Part shown: positions 8,652 to 18,055 of the stretch, in pieces
Layout: each line of letters begins with the position of its first letter
Position numbering within the stretch: position 1 is the first letter of the stretch
NCBI RefSeq assembly: GCF_022664465.1
Contig: NZ_JAKREV010000001.1
Span: 124,001-188,000 of the forward strand
Origin: Sphingomonas hankookensis
GTDB lineage: Bacteria; Pseudomonadota; Alphaproteobacteria; Sphingomonadales; Sphingomonadaceae
Direction of reading: 5' to 3'
Length of the DNA stretch: 64,000 nt
Notes under the pieces: model-generated
Database searches by the model: none
What the model was told of the DNA's origin: nothing
The model's input: only the letters and a program-made list of their open reading frames with translations
Translations under genes and position numbers: made by a program

Positions 8652-9185
8652 TCACTCGCGCACGTTGACCGACGCGGTTTCCGCCTCGACTTCGGTACGG
8701 AACTTGACCGGCATCGTCTGCGCCGCCGCGGTGATATCGCCCTGGATCAGATAGGTCAGCGCATGCGGGTCGCTGGGGTCCTCGACCGGATCGACCGACA
8801 GGCCTTCGCGCGACAGTCGCGGTTCGAACAGCCGGATCGCCCGCCGGATTTCCCGTGCCCGCGCCAGCACCGCCCGGCGATCGAGCGTGCGGCCGGCAAG
8901 GTCACTGAGGCCGTAATTGAGGACGGATTCGCGCACATGCGGATAGGCTTCGAGATCGACCAGCGATTCGAGATTGGTGGTGTTGAACAGCCACGCCAGA
9001 TCGCGCCGGATCGTGGCGCGGAGCGCGGTTTCGTTGAACCGTTCCAGCTTAGGCACCGAGTAATAACGGAATTTTTCGCGCGCGACCGCGGGTGCGGTAT
9101 CCTCGTCGTCGCGCATCCCCGAAATATCGAGATCGGCAACCAGCTTGTCATAGAGTGTCGGCGTCAGCCGTTGCCGGACCGCCAC
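8652..9185 (-). CDS. tssE: Type VI baseplate protein TssE (gp25-like)
   Basis: About 177 residues. TssE is the gp25-like wedge protein that nucleates the sheath. Family features are the segment IRRDLAWLFNTTNLE, YPHVRESVLNYGLSDLAGRT and the REIRRAIRLFEPRL block close to the C-terminal third, as in phage gp25. The start is uncertain. A GTG at 9185 lies 4 bases after the tagJ stop and fits the family length, while an in-frame ATG at 9239 would overlap tagJ by 50 bases; neither has a strong ribosome-binding site. It lies between tagJ and tssF in the usual order. Confidence 0.88.
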   Translation of the reverse strand: MAVRQRLTPTLYDKLVADLDISGMRDDEDTAPAVAREKFRYYSVPKLERFNETALRATIRRDLAWLFNTTNLESLVDLEAYPHVRESVLNYGLSDLAGRTLDRRAVLARAREIRRAIRLFEPRLSREGLSVDPVEDPSDPHALTYLIQGDITAAAQTMPVKFRTEVEAETASVNVRE

Positions 9186-9189
9186 GGGG

Positions 9190-9972
9190 TCAGCCGAACT
9201 CGACCGAGCGGATCGACAACAGCCCGCGATCCTCGCCATCCGACGCGGTCCATAGCCGCTGGCCGACGCCATGCCCGTCGTCGCGCCAGCCGGTCGCGCG
9301 CGCGGCAAGCTCGGCCGGATCGTCGGACAGATCGGGGTAGCGCGCCGGCAGCAGCGCGGCGATCCGCGGGCCGGCCTTCAACGTCAGCTCGACCGGATAC
9401 CAGACGATATCGCGTAAATCCCTGGGTCCCTCCGACGTGATCTTCGCCACGGCATCGAAGGGCAGCAGGCCATAGCGACCGTTGATGATCGCCTCGATCA
9501 CCGGGCCGAAGCGCGGATCGGCATCGGCGACCCATTCGACCGCGATACCATCGATGGTGCCGGGGGTATCGGGGACGGCATCGAACGCCGCGGCGCGGAC
9601 ATCGTCCGCCTGCGCGGTCGCGCCCAGTTGCAGCGCTTCCGCCACACCATCGGCCCAGCCCGACCCACCATGAATGATTGCGCGCTCACGGCCGGCCATC
9701 ACCGCCGCGCGCGTCGCTTCCGCATCGATCGCCTGTCCATAGACGACCGCCAGCATCTGCGCCTCGGGCGATAATTGCGCCAGCGCGGTCAGATGCGTCT
9801 TTGCCTTGGCCCAGTTGCCCTGCACCGCCAGCAGCTGGAACAGGAACAGCCGCGTGGGGACATGACCGGGGTCGGACTTGACGACTTCGACCAGGGCACG
9901 GCGTGCCCCGTCGAAGTCGCCCGCCCGCAGCAGGTCGTCGGCGTTCGAACCGGCGCTGACGACCGCTGCCAT
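9190..9972 (-). CDS. tagJ: Type VI accessory protein TagJ/ImpE
   Basis: 260 residues of the ImpE/SciE family. The N-terminal half is TPR-like (LLRAGDFDGARRALVEVV, then PTRLFLFQLLAVQGNWAKA), and the C-terminal half holds the family core DPRFGPVIEAIINGRYGLLPF and the WYPVELTLKAGP segment. TagJ binds the TssB sheath subunit and helps ClpV engage the contracted sheath; it is found only in some type VI classes. The gene lies 3 bases after hcp and 4 bases before tssE, so all three are in one transcript. Confidence 0.9.
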   Translation of the reverse strand: MAAVVSAGSNADDLLRAGDFDGARRALVEVVKSDPGHVPTRLFLFQLLAVQGNWAKAKTHLTALAQLSPEAQMLAVVYGQAIDAEATRAAVMAGRERAIIHGGSGWADGVAEALQLGATAQADDVRAAAFDAVPDTPGTIDGIAVEWVADADPRFGPVIEAIINGRYGLLPFDAVAKITSEGPRDLRDIVWYPVELTLKAGPRIAALLPARYPDLSDDPAELAARATGWRDDGHGVGQRLWTASDGEDRGLLSIRSVEFG

Positions 9973-9975
9973 CGC

Positions 9976-10470
9976 TTAGCCCGCCTCGTTCTGGCGGATG
10001 TCGTAATAGGCCGTGACGACACCGCCGTCCTTGCCACCCTGCGCGTTCTGCGCCTGATAGTCGAACGTCACCTTCGCACAGTTGAACGTGACCGATTCCA
10101 TGATCGCGTCACCGCCCGAGGCGCCGTTGTTGTGGATGTCGGAGACGATGATGTCTTCGAGCTTGATCTTGTAATAGGTCAGCGCCGCATTGCCGTCGCC
10201 GGCCTTCTGCGAATAGATGATCGCTTCCTTGATGTGCTTGCCCGAAGCGCAATGCTTGAAGAGCAGCGGGGACGACTTGTCGACTTCCTTCTGAATGCGG
10301 ATGTCGGAGATTTCGGCCTTGCCCGAACCACCGCCGGCACCGCCGCTGTGGAACGAGCCATGCTGCACGGCGCCGAAATCGAACGAAATGATATCGATCT
10401 CGCCCTGGTGGTTCTTCTTTGAAGATTCACCCTGGACACCGTCAATTTTGAGAAAAAGATCGACTGCCAT
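9976..10470 (-). CDS. hcp: Type VI tube protein Hcp (TssD)
   Basis: 164 residues, the standard Hcp length. It starts MAVDLFLKIDGVQGES and contains IDIISFDFGAVQ, HKHI-type beta strands around KHCASGKHIKEAIIYSQKAG, and the C-terminal VTFDY and AYYDIRQN strands. Hcp hexamers stack to form the inner tube fired through the sheath, and can carry small effectors in the lumen. The gene lies 50 bases after tssC and directly before tagJ. Confidence 0.96.
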   Translation of the reverse strand: MAVDLFLKIDGVQGESSKKNHQGEIDIISFDFGAVQHGSFHSGGAGGGSGKAEISDIRIQKEVDKSSPLLFKHCASGKHIKEAIIYSQKAGDGNAALTYYKIKLEDIIVSDIHNNGASGGDAIMESVTFNCAKVTFDYQAQNAQGGKDGGVVTAYYDIRQNEAG

Positions 10471-10520
10471 TGACTTACTCCCGTTACAAAGCGTGAAAGC
10501 CCGGACGAAAACCGATCGCG

Positions 10521-12008
10521 TCAGGCCTTAGGCAAGCGTGAAACCATGCTCAGCGCTACATCCATCCCTTCGAGCTGGTAGTGCGGCACGAACATGAACT
10601 TCCCCTTGTAGTACCCCGGGTTCTCCTCGTCTGGGATCACCTCGATCTTGGCCTGCTTCAATGGCAGGCGAGCCTTGGTCTCCTCGTTCGACGTCGTCGG
10701 CGAACCGTCGACATATTGGAGGACCCAATTGTTGAGATCGCGCTGAAGCTGTTCGGCCTCACGCGATCCGCCGACCCAGTCGCGCACCATGCATTTCAGG
10801 TAATGCGCGAAGCGGCAGCTGGCGAAGATATAGGGCAGACGCGCCGACAGATTGGCGTTGGCGGTCGCTTCCTTCTTGTCATAGGCGGCGGGCCGATGGA
10901 CGGTCTGCGCGCCGATAAACGTCGCCTGGTCGGTATTCTTGCGGTGGACCAGCGCCATCAGCCCGGCGGACGACAGCTCCGCCTCGCGCCGGTCGGAAAT
11001 GGCGATTTCGGTCGGGCATTTGTAATCGATGCCGCCCTCGTCGGTCGGGAAGGCCGCCGTCGGCAGCTCCTCGACCGTGCCGCCCGATTCCACGCCGCGG
11101 ATGCGGGTGGTCCAGCCATAGGTGTTGAACGCTTCAGTGATGCGCGTGCCCATCGCATAGGCGGCGTTCAGCCACAGATGATGGTCGTGCGCGCCGCCGG
11201 CGTCTTCCTCGAAATCGAACTCCTCGACCGGTTCGGTCTTGGCGCCATAGAGCGGACGCCCGAGGAAGCGCGGCAGGGTCAGCGCCAGATAGCGGCTGTC
11301 CTCCGACGCGCGGAACGAGCGCCAGGCGCCGTAATCGGTCGCGTCAAACAGCTTGCCCAGATCGCGGGGGTTCGACAGCTCGGTCCAGCTGTCCATGCCG
11401 AGCAGCGACGGCGCGGCAGCGGCGATGAACGGCGCATGCGATGCGGCACCGATCCGCGACAGCCCGCGCATGACCTCCAGATCGGGGGCGCCGTGGTCGA
11501 AGCTGTAATCGCAGACGAAGGCGCCATAGGGCTGTCCGCCCAGTTGGCCGAATTCATTCTCGTAAATTTTCTTGAACAGCGGGCTCTGATCCCACGCCGC
11601 GTCGCGATACTGGCGGAACATCCGCCGCGCCTCTTCCTTCGACATGTTCATCACGCGGATTTTCATGTCTTTGCCGGTCGACGTGTTCATGACGAGGTAG
11701 TTGAGCCCGCGCCATGCCGATTCCATCGCCTGGAAATCCGGGTGATGGATGATCTGGTTGATCTGTTCGGTCAGCTTGCGATCGATCGCCGCGCGCATCG
11801 CATCGACCGTGGCGAACACGTCGCCGCCGACGATCTGCGCATTCGACAGCGCCTGTTCGGCCAGCGTCTGCACCGCCTGTTCGATACGCGACCGGCGTTC
11901 CTCGGTCGCCGGCTTGAATTCCTTTTGCAGCAGCGCCTGGAAATCGCTGACCTCTTCCGAGGTTGCGGGCGCGGTGTCGTTGGTCTGGCTGAAGGCTTCC
12001 TGGGCCAT
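10521..12008 (-). CDS. tssC: Type VI sheath large subunit TssC
   Basis: 495 residues, the usual size of TssC (VipB), the large contractile sheath subunit. Conserved stretches include the FQAMESAWRGLNYLV block, FKKIYENEFGQLGGQPYGAFVCDYSF, FIAAAAPSLLGMD, LPRFLGRPLYG, the ACRFAHYLK-type FASCRFAHYLKCMVRDWVG, and the C-terminal PHYQLEGMDVALSMVSRLP. It pairs with TssB, encoded 24 bases upstream. Confidence 0.97.
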   Translation of the reverse strand: MAQEAFSQTNDTAPATSEEVSDFQALLQKEFKPATEERRSRIEQAVQTLAEQALSNAQIVGGDVFATVDAMRAAIDRKLTEQINQIIHHPDFQAMESAWRGLNYLVMNTSTGKDMKIRVMNMSKEEARRMFRQYRDAAWDQSPLFKKIYENEFGQLGGQPYGAFVCDYSFDHGAPDLEVMRGLSRIGAASHAPFIAAAAPSLLGMDSWTELSNPRDLGKLFDATDYGAWRSFRASEDSRYLALTLPRFLGRPLYGAKTEPVEEFDFEEDAGGAHDHHLWLNAAYAMGTRITEAFNTYGWTTRIRGVESGGTVEELPTAAFPTDEGGIDYKCPTEIAISDRREAELSSAGLMALVHRKNTDQATFIGAQTVHRPAAYDKKEATANANLSARLPYIFASCRFAHYLKCMVRDWVGGSREAEQLQRDLNNWVLQYVDGSPTTSNEETKARLPLKQAKIEVIPDEENPGYYKGKFMFVPHYQLEGMDVALSMVSRLPKA

Positions 12009-12032
12009 GTTCCGCTCCTGTTCGCTACGGGG

Positions 12033-12569
12033 TTAGGCCTGGGGTGCCGACGGAGTGCCGTCAGCCTCGGTCCGTGCCGCCGCACGTTCGGCGAGCAGTG
12101 CCTTCAACAGCGCCGGGTCGTTCAGCACCTTGTCGAGCAGGTCCTGTGCCCCGTGCTTGCCATCCATATAGGAGAGGAGATCTTCCAATTGGGTGCGGGC
12201 TTCGAGCAGCTTGGCGAGCGGTTCGATCCGCTTGGCGATCTGACCGGGCGAGAAATCGTTCATCGAATTGAGCGTCAGGTCGACCGCCAGCTTGCCGTCG
12301 CCGGTCAGCGTGTTGTCGACGGCGAAGGCGACGCGCGGCGCGATCGCTTCCATCCGCTGGTCGAAATTATCCATGTCGAAATCGACGAACTCGCGCGATT
12401 CCGCGGCCTTCTTGTCCTTCAGGCTCTTGCCCGACAGGTCGGACATGACCCCCATGACGAAGGGCAGTTCGACCTTCTGACGCGCGCCATAGGTTTCGAC
12501 TTCGTATTCGATATGCACCCGGGGCTTGCGATTTTCCCGAATGAAACGCTGCCCGCTCTTGATCGCCAT
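12033..12569 (-). CDS. tssB: Type VI sheath small subunit TssB
   Basis: 178 residues. TssB (VipA) interlocks with TssC to build the contractile sheath. Visible family marks are RVHIEYEVET, ELPFVMGVMSDLSG and RKFVDFD-like REFVDFDMDNFDQRM, then LTFNSMDDFSP-like LTLNSMNDFSPGQI. The start at 12569 (MAIKSGQRF) has AGAAGGGA upstream; the open frame extends further but without family similarity. The Ala-rich C-terminus is variable in the family. Confidence 0.96.
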   Translation of the reverse strand: MAIKSGQRFIRENRKPRVHIEYEVETYGARQKVELPFVMGVMSDLSGKSLKDKKAAESREFVDFDMDNFDQRMEAIAPRVAFAVDNTLTGDGKLAVDLTLNSMNDFSPGQIAKRIEPLAKLLEARTQLEDLLSYMDGKHGAQDLLDKVLNDPALLKALLAERAAARTEADGTPSAPQA

Positions 12570-12641
12570 GTATCCGCATCCCTTCTGACCGTTTCGGCCG
12601 GACCCCAAAACTGTGCCGGCGCTTCGATATCGCACCGGAAT

Positions 12642-13631
12642 TTACATCAGGTCTGGATCACCGCCTTCTTCGTTTCTGGATCGCAATACGCTCAAGGCCT
12701 CGTTTCGGCTCCCAGGGGCAATGTCATCTAGGATCGAAACGAAGTCCATTGTGATCCACCCCTTGATTCGGACGAGTGCTATCGGAATCGGGCTGGATGG
12801 TTCGGCGCGTGCATAATAATCGATGATGGAATCGATTGCGCGTGCCACATCGTCGCGCGAGGCGATTCTGCCCGGCGCCGTCGCCGGCGAAGCTACGGAA
12901 TTTGCTGGCGGATTCGTTCCGCTGTCGCCCGAGCCGATGGGGGCAGGTAGCGCCGCGAACGGTCGCATCGCATCGACGATCGAATCGATCGTGTCATAGG
13001 TCGCGGCGAAGTTGGTGCCGGTCTGCCCGACCGCTTCGGACCGTTCCGACAGCACCCGATCCGCACGGAGGATCGCGGCGCGGACCTGTTCCAGCTGCTC
13101 GCGTTCCTCGTCGATCCGATCGAGCGGCGTATCGGCGAGCGCCGCGCGGAACTGGCCATAGCCGTCTGCCGCCGGCCCCTCTGCCGCGAACCGTTCGAAA
13201 TCGCCGCCCGAAAAGCTGCCGAGGCGCGGATGGTCGACCAGCGGCACCCGGCGCAAGGGTGCAAGGAACTCGCCGATCCGCACCAGCGATTCACACGCGC
13301 CCCGCCGCCCCTCGATCCCATAATCCTCAAGGGTGGGATGCACGCTGTCCCAGAAACGTTCCAGATAGCCGGCAAGCAGTTCGAGCGCGTCGCGCACCAT
13401 GTCCAGCCGACCGGCACGGGCACCGGCGCGGGCGAGATAGACCGCCAGCCACAGATCGCGCGTCTCCGCCATCTGCCCGACGATCGCCCGGACGGTCCCA
13501 TCCCAATCGACTTCGTCGGGCGGAGTCGCGAACGCCTGTTCGATCGTCTCGCGTGCCGGGTCGTACGACAGGTCGGGGCCGGCCGGCGCGTCGTCCGACA
13601 CCGGCTGCAACAGGGTTTCCCGGTCGATCAT
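12642..13631 (-). CDS. tssA: Type VI assembly protein TssA (ImpA family)
   Basis: About 329 residues with an ImpA_N domain: LLQPVSDDAPAGPDLSYDP at the N-terminus, then RDLWLAVYLARAGARAG and a FWDSVHPTLEDYG block, both typical of TssA. The C-terminal part has the DDVARAIDSIIDYYARAEPSSPIP segment of the short TssA class. TssA caps and guides polymerisation of the tail tube and sheath at the baseplate. I chose the ATG at 13631 (MIDRETLLQPV) as nearest to the family start; a GTG at 13652 is in frame and neither has a clear ribosome-binding site. Confidence 0.88.
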   Translation of the reverse strand: MIDRETLLQPVSDDAPAGPDLSYDPARETIEQAFATPPDEVDWDGTVRAIVGQMAETRDLWLAVYLARAGARAGRLDMVRDALELLAGYLERFWDSVHPTLEDYGIEGRRGACESLVRIGEFLAPLRRVPLVDHPRLGSFSGGDFERFAAEGPAADGYGQFRAALADTPLDRIDEEREQLEQVRAAILRADRVLSERSEAVGQTGTNFAATYDTIDSIVDAMRPFAALPAPIGSGDSGTNPPANSVASPATAPGRIASRDDVARAIDSIIDYYARAEPSSPIPIALVRIKGWITMDFVSILDDIAPGSRNEALSVLRSRNEEGGDPDLM

Positions 13632-13654
13632 GGTCACGGCCGCCGCCGGCACGT

Positions 13655-14353
13655 TCAGGAGATCAGCTCGGCTTCGACGCGGCGGTTCGCGGGGCTGGCG
13701 GCGCTGCGGCCCGGCAGCGGTTGCGCGGAGCCGAAGCCCCGCGTTTCCAGCCGACGCGGCTCGACGCCCTGCGCGATCAGGAAATCGGCGACCCGCTGCG
13801 CCCGGCGGACCGACAGCGGCACGTTGATGCCGCGCCCGCCGCGTTCGTCGGTATGCCCCTCGATGCGGAAGCGGCTGCCCTGCAGTTCGGGCATCATCAG
13901 CGACCGGGCAAATACCTGCGCCGATGCCTCGCCCGCCGGGGTCAGGCGGTCGGAATTGAGTTCGAACCCGATCATCAGATCGGCGCGGCGTCCCGATCCG
14001 GGGTTGGTGGTCGGCGTGGCAGCCGCGGCATAGGCGCGATTGCCCATGTTGCGATTAGTGCGATTGCTCCGGTCCGCGACCGCTGCATTGCGCGCGGCGC
14101 GGCGCGGCGTGCGGGCGGCAGGTGCGGACGCAGCGGGCGAAGCGTCCGCGACCTCACCCGGCCGGGCGAGGCGGAAACCGCGCGTGTCGGGTGCGTCGCG
14201 GGTCACGCGGTCGGTGGTGGTACCGTCGCATTTGCCGGCGAACGTGCACAGATAGCCTTCGACGGTAGGTGTCCGCGCGGCCGGCGCCTGTCCGGCGGTG
14301 GCGGGAGCCGCGATCAACGCTGCCATGGAAACCAGTGCGATGCGTAGCGTCAT
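13655..14353 (-). CDS. OmpA-family peptidoglycan-associated protein of the T6SS cluster
   Basis: 232 residues. A cleavable signal peptide (MTLRIALVSMAALIAAPATAG) is followed by a low-complexity Ala/Arg/Asn-rich region with two cysteines (YLCTFAGKCDG). The C-terminal OmpA-like domain spans about residues 125-230 and carries RIEGHTDERGGRGINVPLSVRRAQ, RVADFLIAQGV and the final NRRVEAELI, which bind meso-diaminopimelate in peptidoglycan. It is the first gene of the minus-strand type VI operon and probably anchors the machine or the outer membrane to the wall. The 200 bases to the divergent vgrG should hold both promoters; I could not identify a convincing box. Confidence 0.85.
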   Translation of the reverse strand: MTLRIALVSMAALIAAPATAGQAPAARTPTVEGYLCTFAGKCDGTTTDRVTRDAPDTRGFRLARPGEVADASPAASAPAARTPRRAARNAAVADRSNRTNRNMGNRAYAAAATPTTNPGSGRRADLMIGFELNSDRLTPAGEASAQVFARSLMMPELQGSRFRIEGHTDERGGRGINVPLSVRRAQRVADFLIAQGVEPRRLETRGFGSAQPLPGRSAASPANRRVEAELIS

Positions 14354-14557
14354 AGTCTCGTCCCCTTGTCGGTTCCGATACGATTAGGCCCCCGCCCGTG
14401 TTGCCATATTCTAGCCGCGATTCGCGATGGATCACAATCCCGAAACGACCGTTGGATTTTACAAGCCATTGTACGGGATCGGGACGACCGGTACGTTTAC
14501 GAACAGGGACAGGCAGTTCAGCCGCGGATCGCAGGCTGTCGCACACAGGAGTAGCTG

Positions 14558-16618
14558 GTGGCGGACGCAGGGCAACGGCTCACCCAGATGTCGATCGACG
14601 TCGGTGACGAACAGGTCGTGTTGCAGCGAATCGAGAGCGAGGAGCGGCTCGGCCGCCCGTTCGTGGTGCAGGCGACGATCATCTCCCCCCTCGAACTCGA
14701 TCTCTATCCGCATCTCGGCAAACCCGCCGGGTTGGCGGTGCTGGAGGACGGCGAACTGCTGCGCCGTTTCCACGGGCTGGTGACCGCAGGCGAATATGTC
14801 GAGGAAAAGCCCGATGGCCACCACTACCGGCTGAAGATCGAGCCATGGACCTATTATCTGGCACAGAACCGCCAGATGGCAATCTTTCAGGACAAGACCG
14901 CGGTCGAGATCATCCAGGCGGTGATCGAGGGCGCGGGTATCCAGGACGTCGACTATACCCGCCTGTCGAAGCCGAGGGTGACACGGGGCTACACCGTCCA
15001 GTATCGCGAGAGCGATTTCGACTTCATCTCGCGGTTGATCGAAGAGGAAGGCATTTATTACTTCTTCCGCCACGATGCCGACCGGCATGTGATGGTGCTG
15101 TGCGAGGGGCCGGCGTCGCACCAGCCCGGCAATCCGCCGCAGCTGCGCTTCAATGCGAACGCGATGTCGGTGTTCACCGCCAATTCCAAGAGCCGGTTCG
15201 ACGCGCCGCGCGACATCCTGCAAACCTGGGTCGAACGTGTCGCCTCCAGCGGGCAGGCGCGGGTGACGGTGCGCGACTTCGATTTCGAATCGCCCGATCA
15301 GCCGCTGGCGAGCGAGTCGACCGGACAGGGCGGTCATCCGCGCGACGATCGCGAAATCTTTGTCTATCCGGGCCGTTATACCCGCGAAAAGACCGGGCGC
15401 GGCGATCAGGAACAGACCGGACGCGAACGTGGCCAGACGCTGCTGGATGCGCAGCGCGCCAACCGCCGCGTCTTCACCGGGACCAGCCAGGCATCGGGCA
15501 TCACCGCCGGACAGCGGCTGGACGTGGCCGACCATCCCGCCGACCGGCTGAACGGTTCGTACATGGTGATCGCCGCGACCCATTCCATCGCCGCCGAAGC
15601 GTATCGCTCGGGCGAGCAGGAGGACGAGGAACCGTTCAACGTGAAGTTCGAGGCGATACCGGCCGACACCGTGTTCCAGTCGCCGCCGCAGACGGCGCGC
15701 CCCCGCGCCCAAGGCCTCGAAACCGCGATCGTCACCGGCCCGACCGGCGAGACGATCTACACCGACGAATATGGCCGGGTGAAAATCCGTTTCCCGTGGG
15801 ACCGCGCCGACACGCCGGGCGAACGATCGACCTGCTGGGTGCGCGTGTCGCAGACCGGAGGGCTTGGCAACGTCATCCTGCCACGCGTGGGGCATGAGGT
15901 GCTGGTCGACTTCCTCGACGGCGACCCCGACCGGCCGATCGTGATGGGTCGCGTGTTCAACCGGTCGCACATGCCGGTGTACGACCTGCCCGCCAACAAG
16001 ACCCGCGCGGTCTGGCGTACGCTGACCTATGGTGCGTCGGGGGAATATCCCGAGACGGAGGCGCTGGACAGCGGACAGAACCGCACCTCGAACGAAATCC
16101 GGTTCGAGGACAAGGGCGGGCAGGAAGAGATGTTCATCCATGCCGAACGCGACTTGAACAGCCGCGTCCGCTTCGACGAATCGCGCCATGTCGGCCATAA
16201 TCAGGACCGTCGCGTCGGGCTGGATCGCACCACGAATATCGGCCGTGACGATACCAATACCATCGGCCGCGACAGCACCAACACGATCAACGGCAAGCGC
16301 CAGACCCACGTCATCGGCACCGACGCGCTGCTGGTCGACGGTGCGTTGTCGATCGAATCCAAGACCGCCATCACGATCCGCGTAAAGAATTCGCAGATCA
16401 CGATTCTGCCCGACCGCATCACCATCCAGTCGCCCACGGTCGAAATCCAGGCGAACCAGACTGCGGTCATCAATGCCGGCGACGCGGTGGCGGTCAACGG
16501 CACGTCGACGCTGGTGCTGAACGGTGGGCAGACCAACATCAATCCGGAGGGGCTGGAGGCCGGCGCATTCGGGGCGCCCGCCAATCTCGGTCCCGCGGCG
16601 GGAGCAGGCGGCGAATGA
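14558..16618 (+). CDS. vgrG: Type VI spike protein VgrG (TssI)
   Basis: 686 residues. The gp27-like part (about 1-370) shows FHGLVTAGEY, the YRLKIEPWTYYLAQN block, TRGYTVQYRESDFDFISRLIEEEGIYYFF and EGPA. The gp5-like OB fold follows at about 380-480 (TIYTDEYGRVKIRFPWDR, CWVRVSQ, PRVGHEVLVDFLDGDPDRPIVMGRVFN). The C-terminal beta-helix spike has repeated V/I-N strands and ends in a short Gly/Ala tail, with no added effector domain. VgrG trimers tip the Hcp tube. The GTG start has AGGAG 6 bases upstream. The stop overlaps the tagH start (ATGA). Confidence 0.96.
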   Translation: MADAGQRLTQMSIDVGDEQVVLQRIESEERLGRPFVVQATIISPLELDLYPHLGKPAGLAVLEDGELLRRFHGLVTAGEYVEEKPDGHHYRLKIEPWTYYLAQNRQMAIFQDKTAVEIIQAVIEGAGIQDVDYTRLSKPRVTRGYTVQYRESDFDFISRLIEEEGIYYFFRHDADRHVMVLCEGPASHQPGNPPQLRFNANAMSVFTANSKSRFDAPRDILQTWVERVASSGQARVTVRDFDFESPDQPLASESTGQGGHPRDDREIFVYPGRYTREKTGRGDQEQTGRERGQTLLDAQRANRRVFTGTSQASGITAGQRLDVADHPADRLNGSYMVIAATHSIAAEAYRSGEQEDEEPFNVKFEAIPADTVFQSPPQTARPRAQGLETAIVTGPTGETIYTDEYGRVKIRFPWDRADTPGERSTCWVRVSQTGGLGNVILPRVGHEVLVDFLDGDPDRPIVMGRVFNRSHMPVYDLPANKTRAVWRTLTYGASGEYPETEALDSGQNRTSNEIRFEDKGGQEEMFIHAERDLNSRVRFDESRHVGHNQDRRVGLDRTTNIGRDDTNTIGRDSTNTINGKRQTHVIGTDALLVDGALSIESKTAITIRVKNSQITILPDRITIQSPTVEIQANQTAVINAGDAVAVNGTSTLVLNGGQTNINPEGLEAGAFGAPANLGPAAGAGGE

Positions 16619-18045
16619 CGTTGCGACTGTCGATCGTCGGCGGCCCGGCAGGCGGGGCGTCCGGCAACATGGTGGTCGATCGGCGGACGGCGACGGTCGG
16701 ACGTGCCGATGGATGCGACTGGGTGTTGGCCGATCCCACGCGACATTTGTCGTCACGGCATTTCGAAATCCGCTTCGACGGGACCGATTACCGACTGACC
16801 GATCGCAGCACCAACGGGACGTTCCTGGCGAGTACCGGCCAGCGGGTCGCGCCCGATCACGTCGTGCGCGACGGCGATCGCTTCACAGCCGGGCCGTTCA
16901 CCATCGTCGCCCATCTCGAAGCGGATGGCGGCGCAAGCGCGAGCGGCGGATGGCGGGGCTGGAACGCCGAACCCACTTCCGTTCCGGCCGCCGACGATGG
17001 CTGGAGCCCGGCGGTTGCGGCGGGCGATCGCAGTGCCGGCTGGGACCCGCTACCGCCCGCCAGCCGATCGGGTAGCGGCGGATGGCAGCCGCAGACCGGG
17101 CCTTCGCTTGCCCGGCCAGAGGCGCATCGCGCTTCGGCAGGTTGGGGTCGGACGGGTAGCGCGCCCGATCGGCAGGACGGCGGGTCCGGCTGGGCTGCGC
17201 CTGCCACCCCCGCGGTGCCGGTCGTATCGACATGGGACAGCGCGATGCCGGCGCCCGACCCGGCATCCGCATGGTCCAGCGCGGCGCCCGATCGTCCGGC
17301 CGCGCCGACGCCTGATGACCTGTGGGGGCGGATTGCGGAAGGGAATGTCGTCGACTGGGCACGCGGCGGCTTCGGCCAGCCGATCGAGCCGCCGCGCGAT
17401 CCGCTGGGGCTGTCCCCGCCCCCTCCACCGCCGCCGCCGCAACAGTCCGCACCGACGCCCACACGGGCTGTGGCACCGGCGCGTGACGACGGCTTTCTGC
17501 AAGCGCTGGGCATCGATCCGGGCCGGCTGGACGACGATGCCGCCGAGCGCGCGGCGCTGCTGTTCCGGCGGCTGGTCGCCGGGCTGGTGGTGATGCTGGA
17601 GGCGCGGGCGCGCGCCAAGGCGCAGCTGGGCGCGGAGGCGACGGCGTTCAGCCCCGACGGGCATAATCCGTTGAAGTTCGCCCGCTCGCCCGACGATGCG
17701 CTGGCGATGCTACTAGGCGCCCCGCAGCCGGGGTTCATGCCGCCCGACCGCGCGGTCGAGGACGCGTTTCAAGACCTGCAATCGCACCAGATGGCGACGC
17801 TGCGCGCGATGCAGGGGGCGCTGCGCAATACGCTGGAACGCTTCGCCCCCTCGGCGATCCGGGCGCGGGCCAAGGCCGGCGGGGTGCTGGAACGGGTGCT
17901 GCCGTCGGCGCGCGATGCCGCGCTGTGGCAAGCCTATGAACGCGAGTTCGGCGGAGTCGCACAGGGGTCGGACGAGGCGTTTCTCGACATGTTCGCCAAG
18001 GAGTTTCGCGAGGCGTATAACGGGCAGGCCCGATCGTCGCGCTGA
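16615..18045 (+). CDS. tagH: Type VI FHA-domain protein TagH
   Basis: 476 residues. The N-terminal FHA domain (about 5-100) has the phosphothreonine-binding residues GRADGCDW, LSSRHFEI and DRSTNGTFL. A long Pro/Gly/Trp-rich, probably disordered middle follows, including a run of prolines near residue 270. The C-terminal domain (about 300-476) is the type VI FHA-associated domain, with FRRLVAGLVVMLEARA, HNPLKFARSPDDAL and the YEREF...FLDMFAKEFREAY ending. TagH relays threonine phosphorylation signals to the machine in systems with the kinase PpkA; no kinase is in the window. It overlaps vgrG by 4 bases. Confidence 0.93.
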   Translation: MTLRLSIVGGPAGGASGNMVVDRRTATVGRADGCDWVLADPTRHLSSRHFEIRFDGTDYRLTDRSTNGTFLASTGQRVAPDHVVRDGDRFTAGPFTIVAHLEADGGASASGGWRGWNAEPTSVPAADDGWSPAVAAGDRSAGWDPLPPASRSGSGGWQPQTGPSLARPEAHRASAGWGRTGSAPDRQDGGSGWAAPATPAVPVVSTWDSAMPAPDPASAWSSAAPDRPAAPTPDDLWGRIAEGNVVDWARGGFGQPIEPPRDPLGLSPPPPPPPPQQSAPTPTRAVAPARDDGFLQALGIDPGRLDDDAAERAALLFRRLVAGLVVMLEARARAKAQLGAEATAFSPDGHNPLKFARSPDDALAMLLGAPQPGFMPPDRAVEDAFQDLQSHQMATLRAMQGALRNTLERFAPSAIRARAKAGGVLERVLPSARDAALWQAYEREFGGVAQGSDEAFLDMFAKEFREAYNGQARSSR

Positions 18046-18055
18046 CGCCCTTCCG

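Noticed and set aside
14354..14557. Sigma-54 promoter between the ompA-like gene and vgrG
   Set aside because: A TGGCA is present on the minus strand but without a correctly spaced TTGC, so the match fails.
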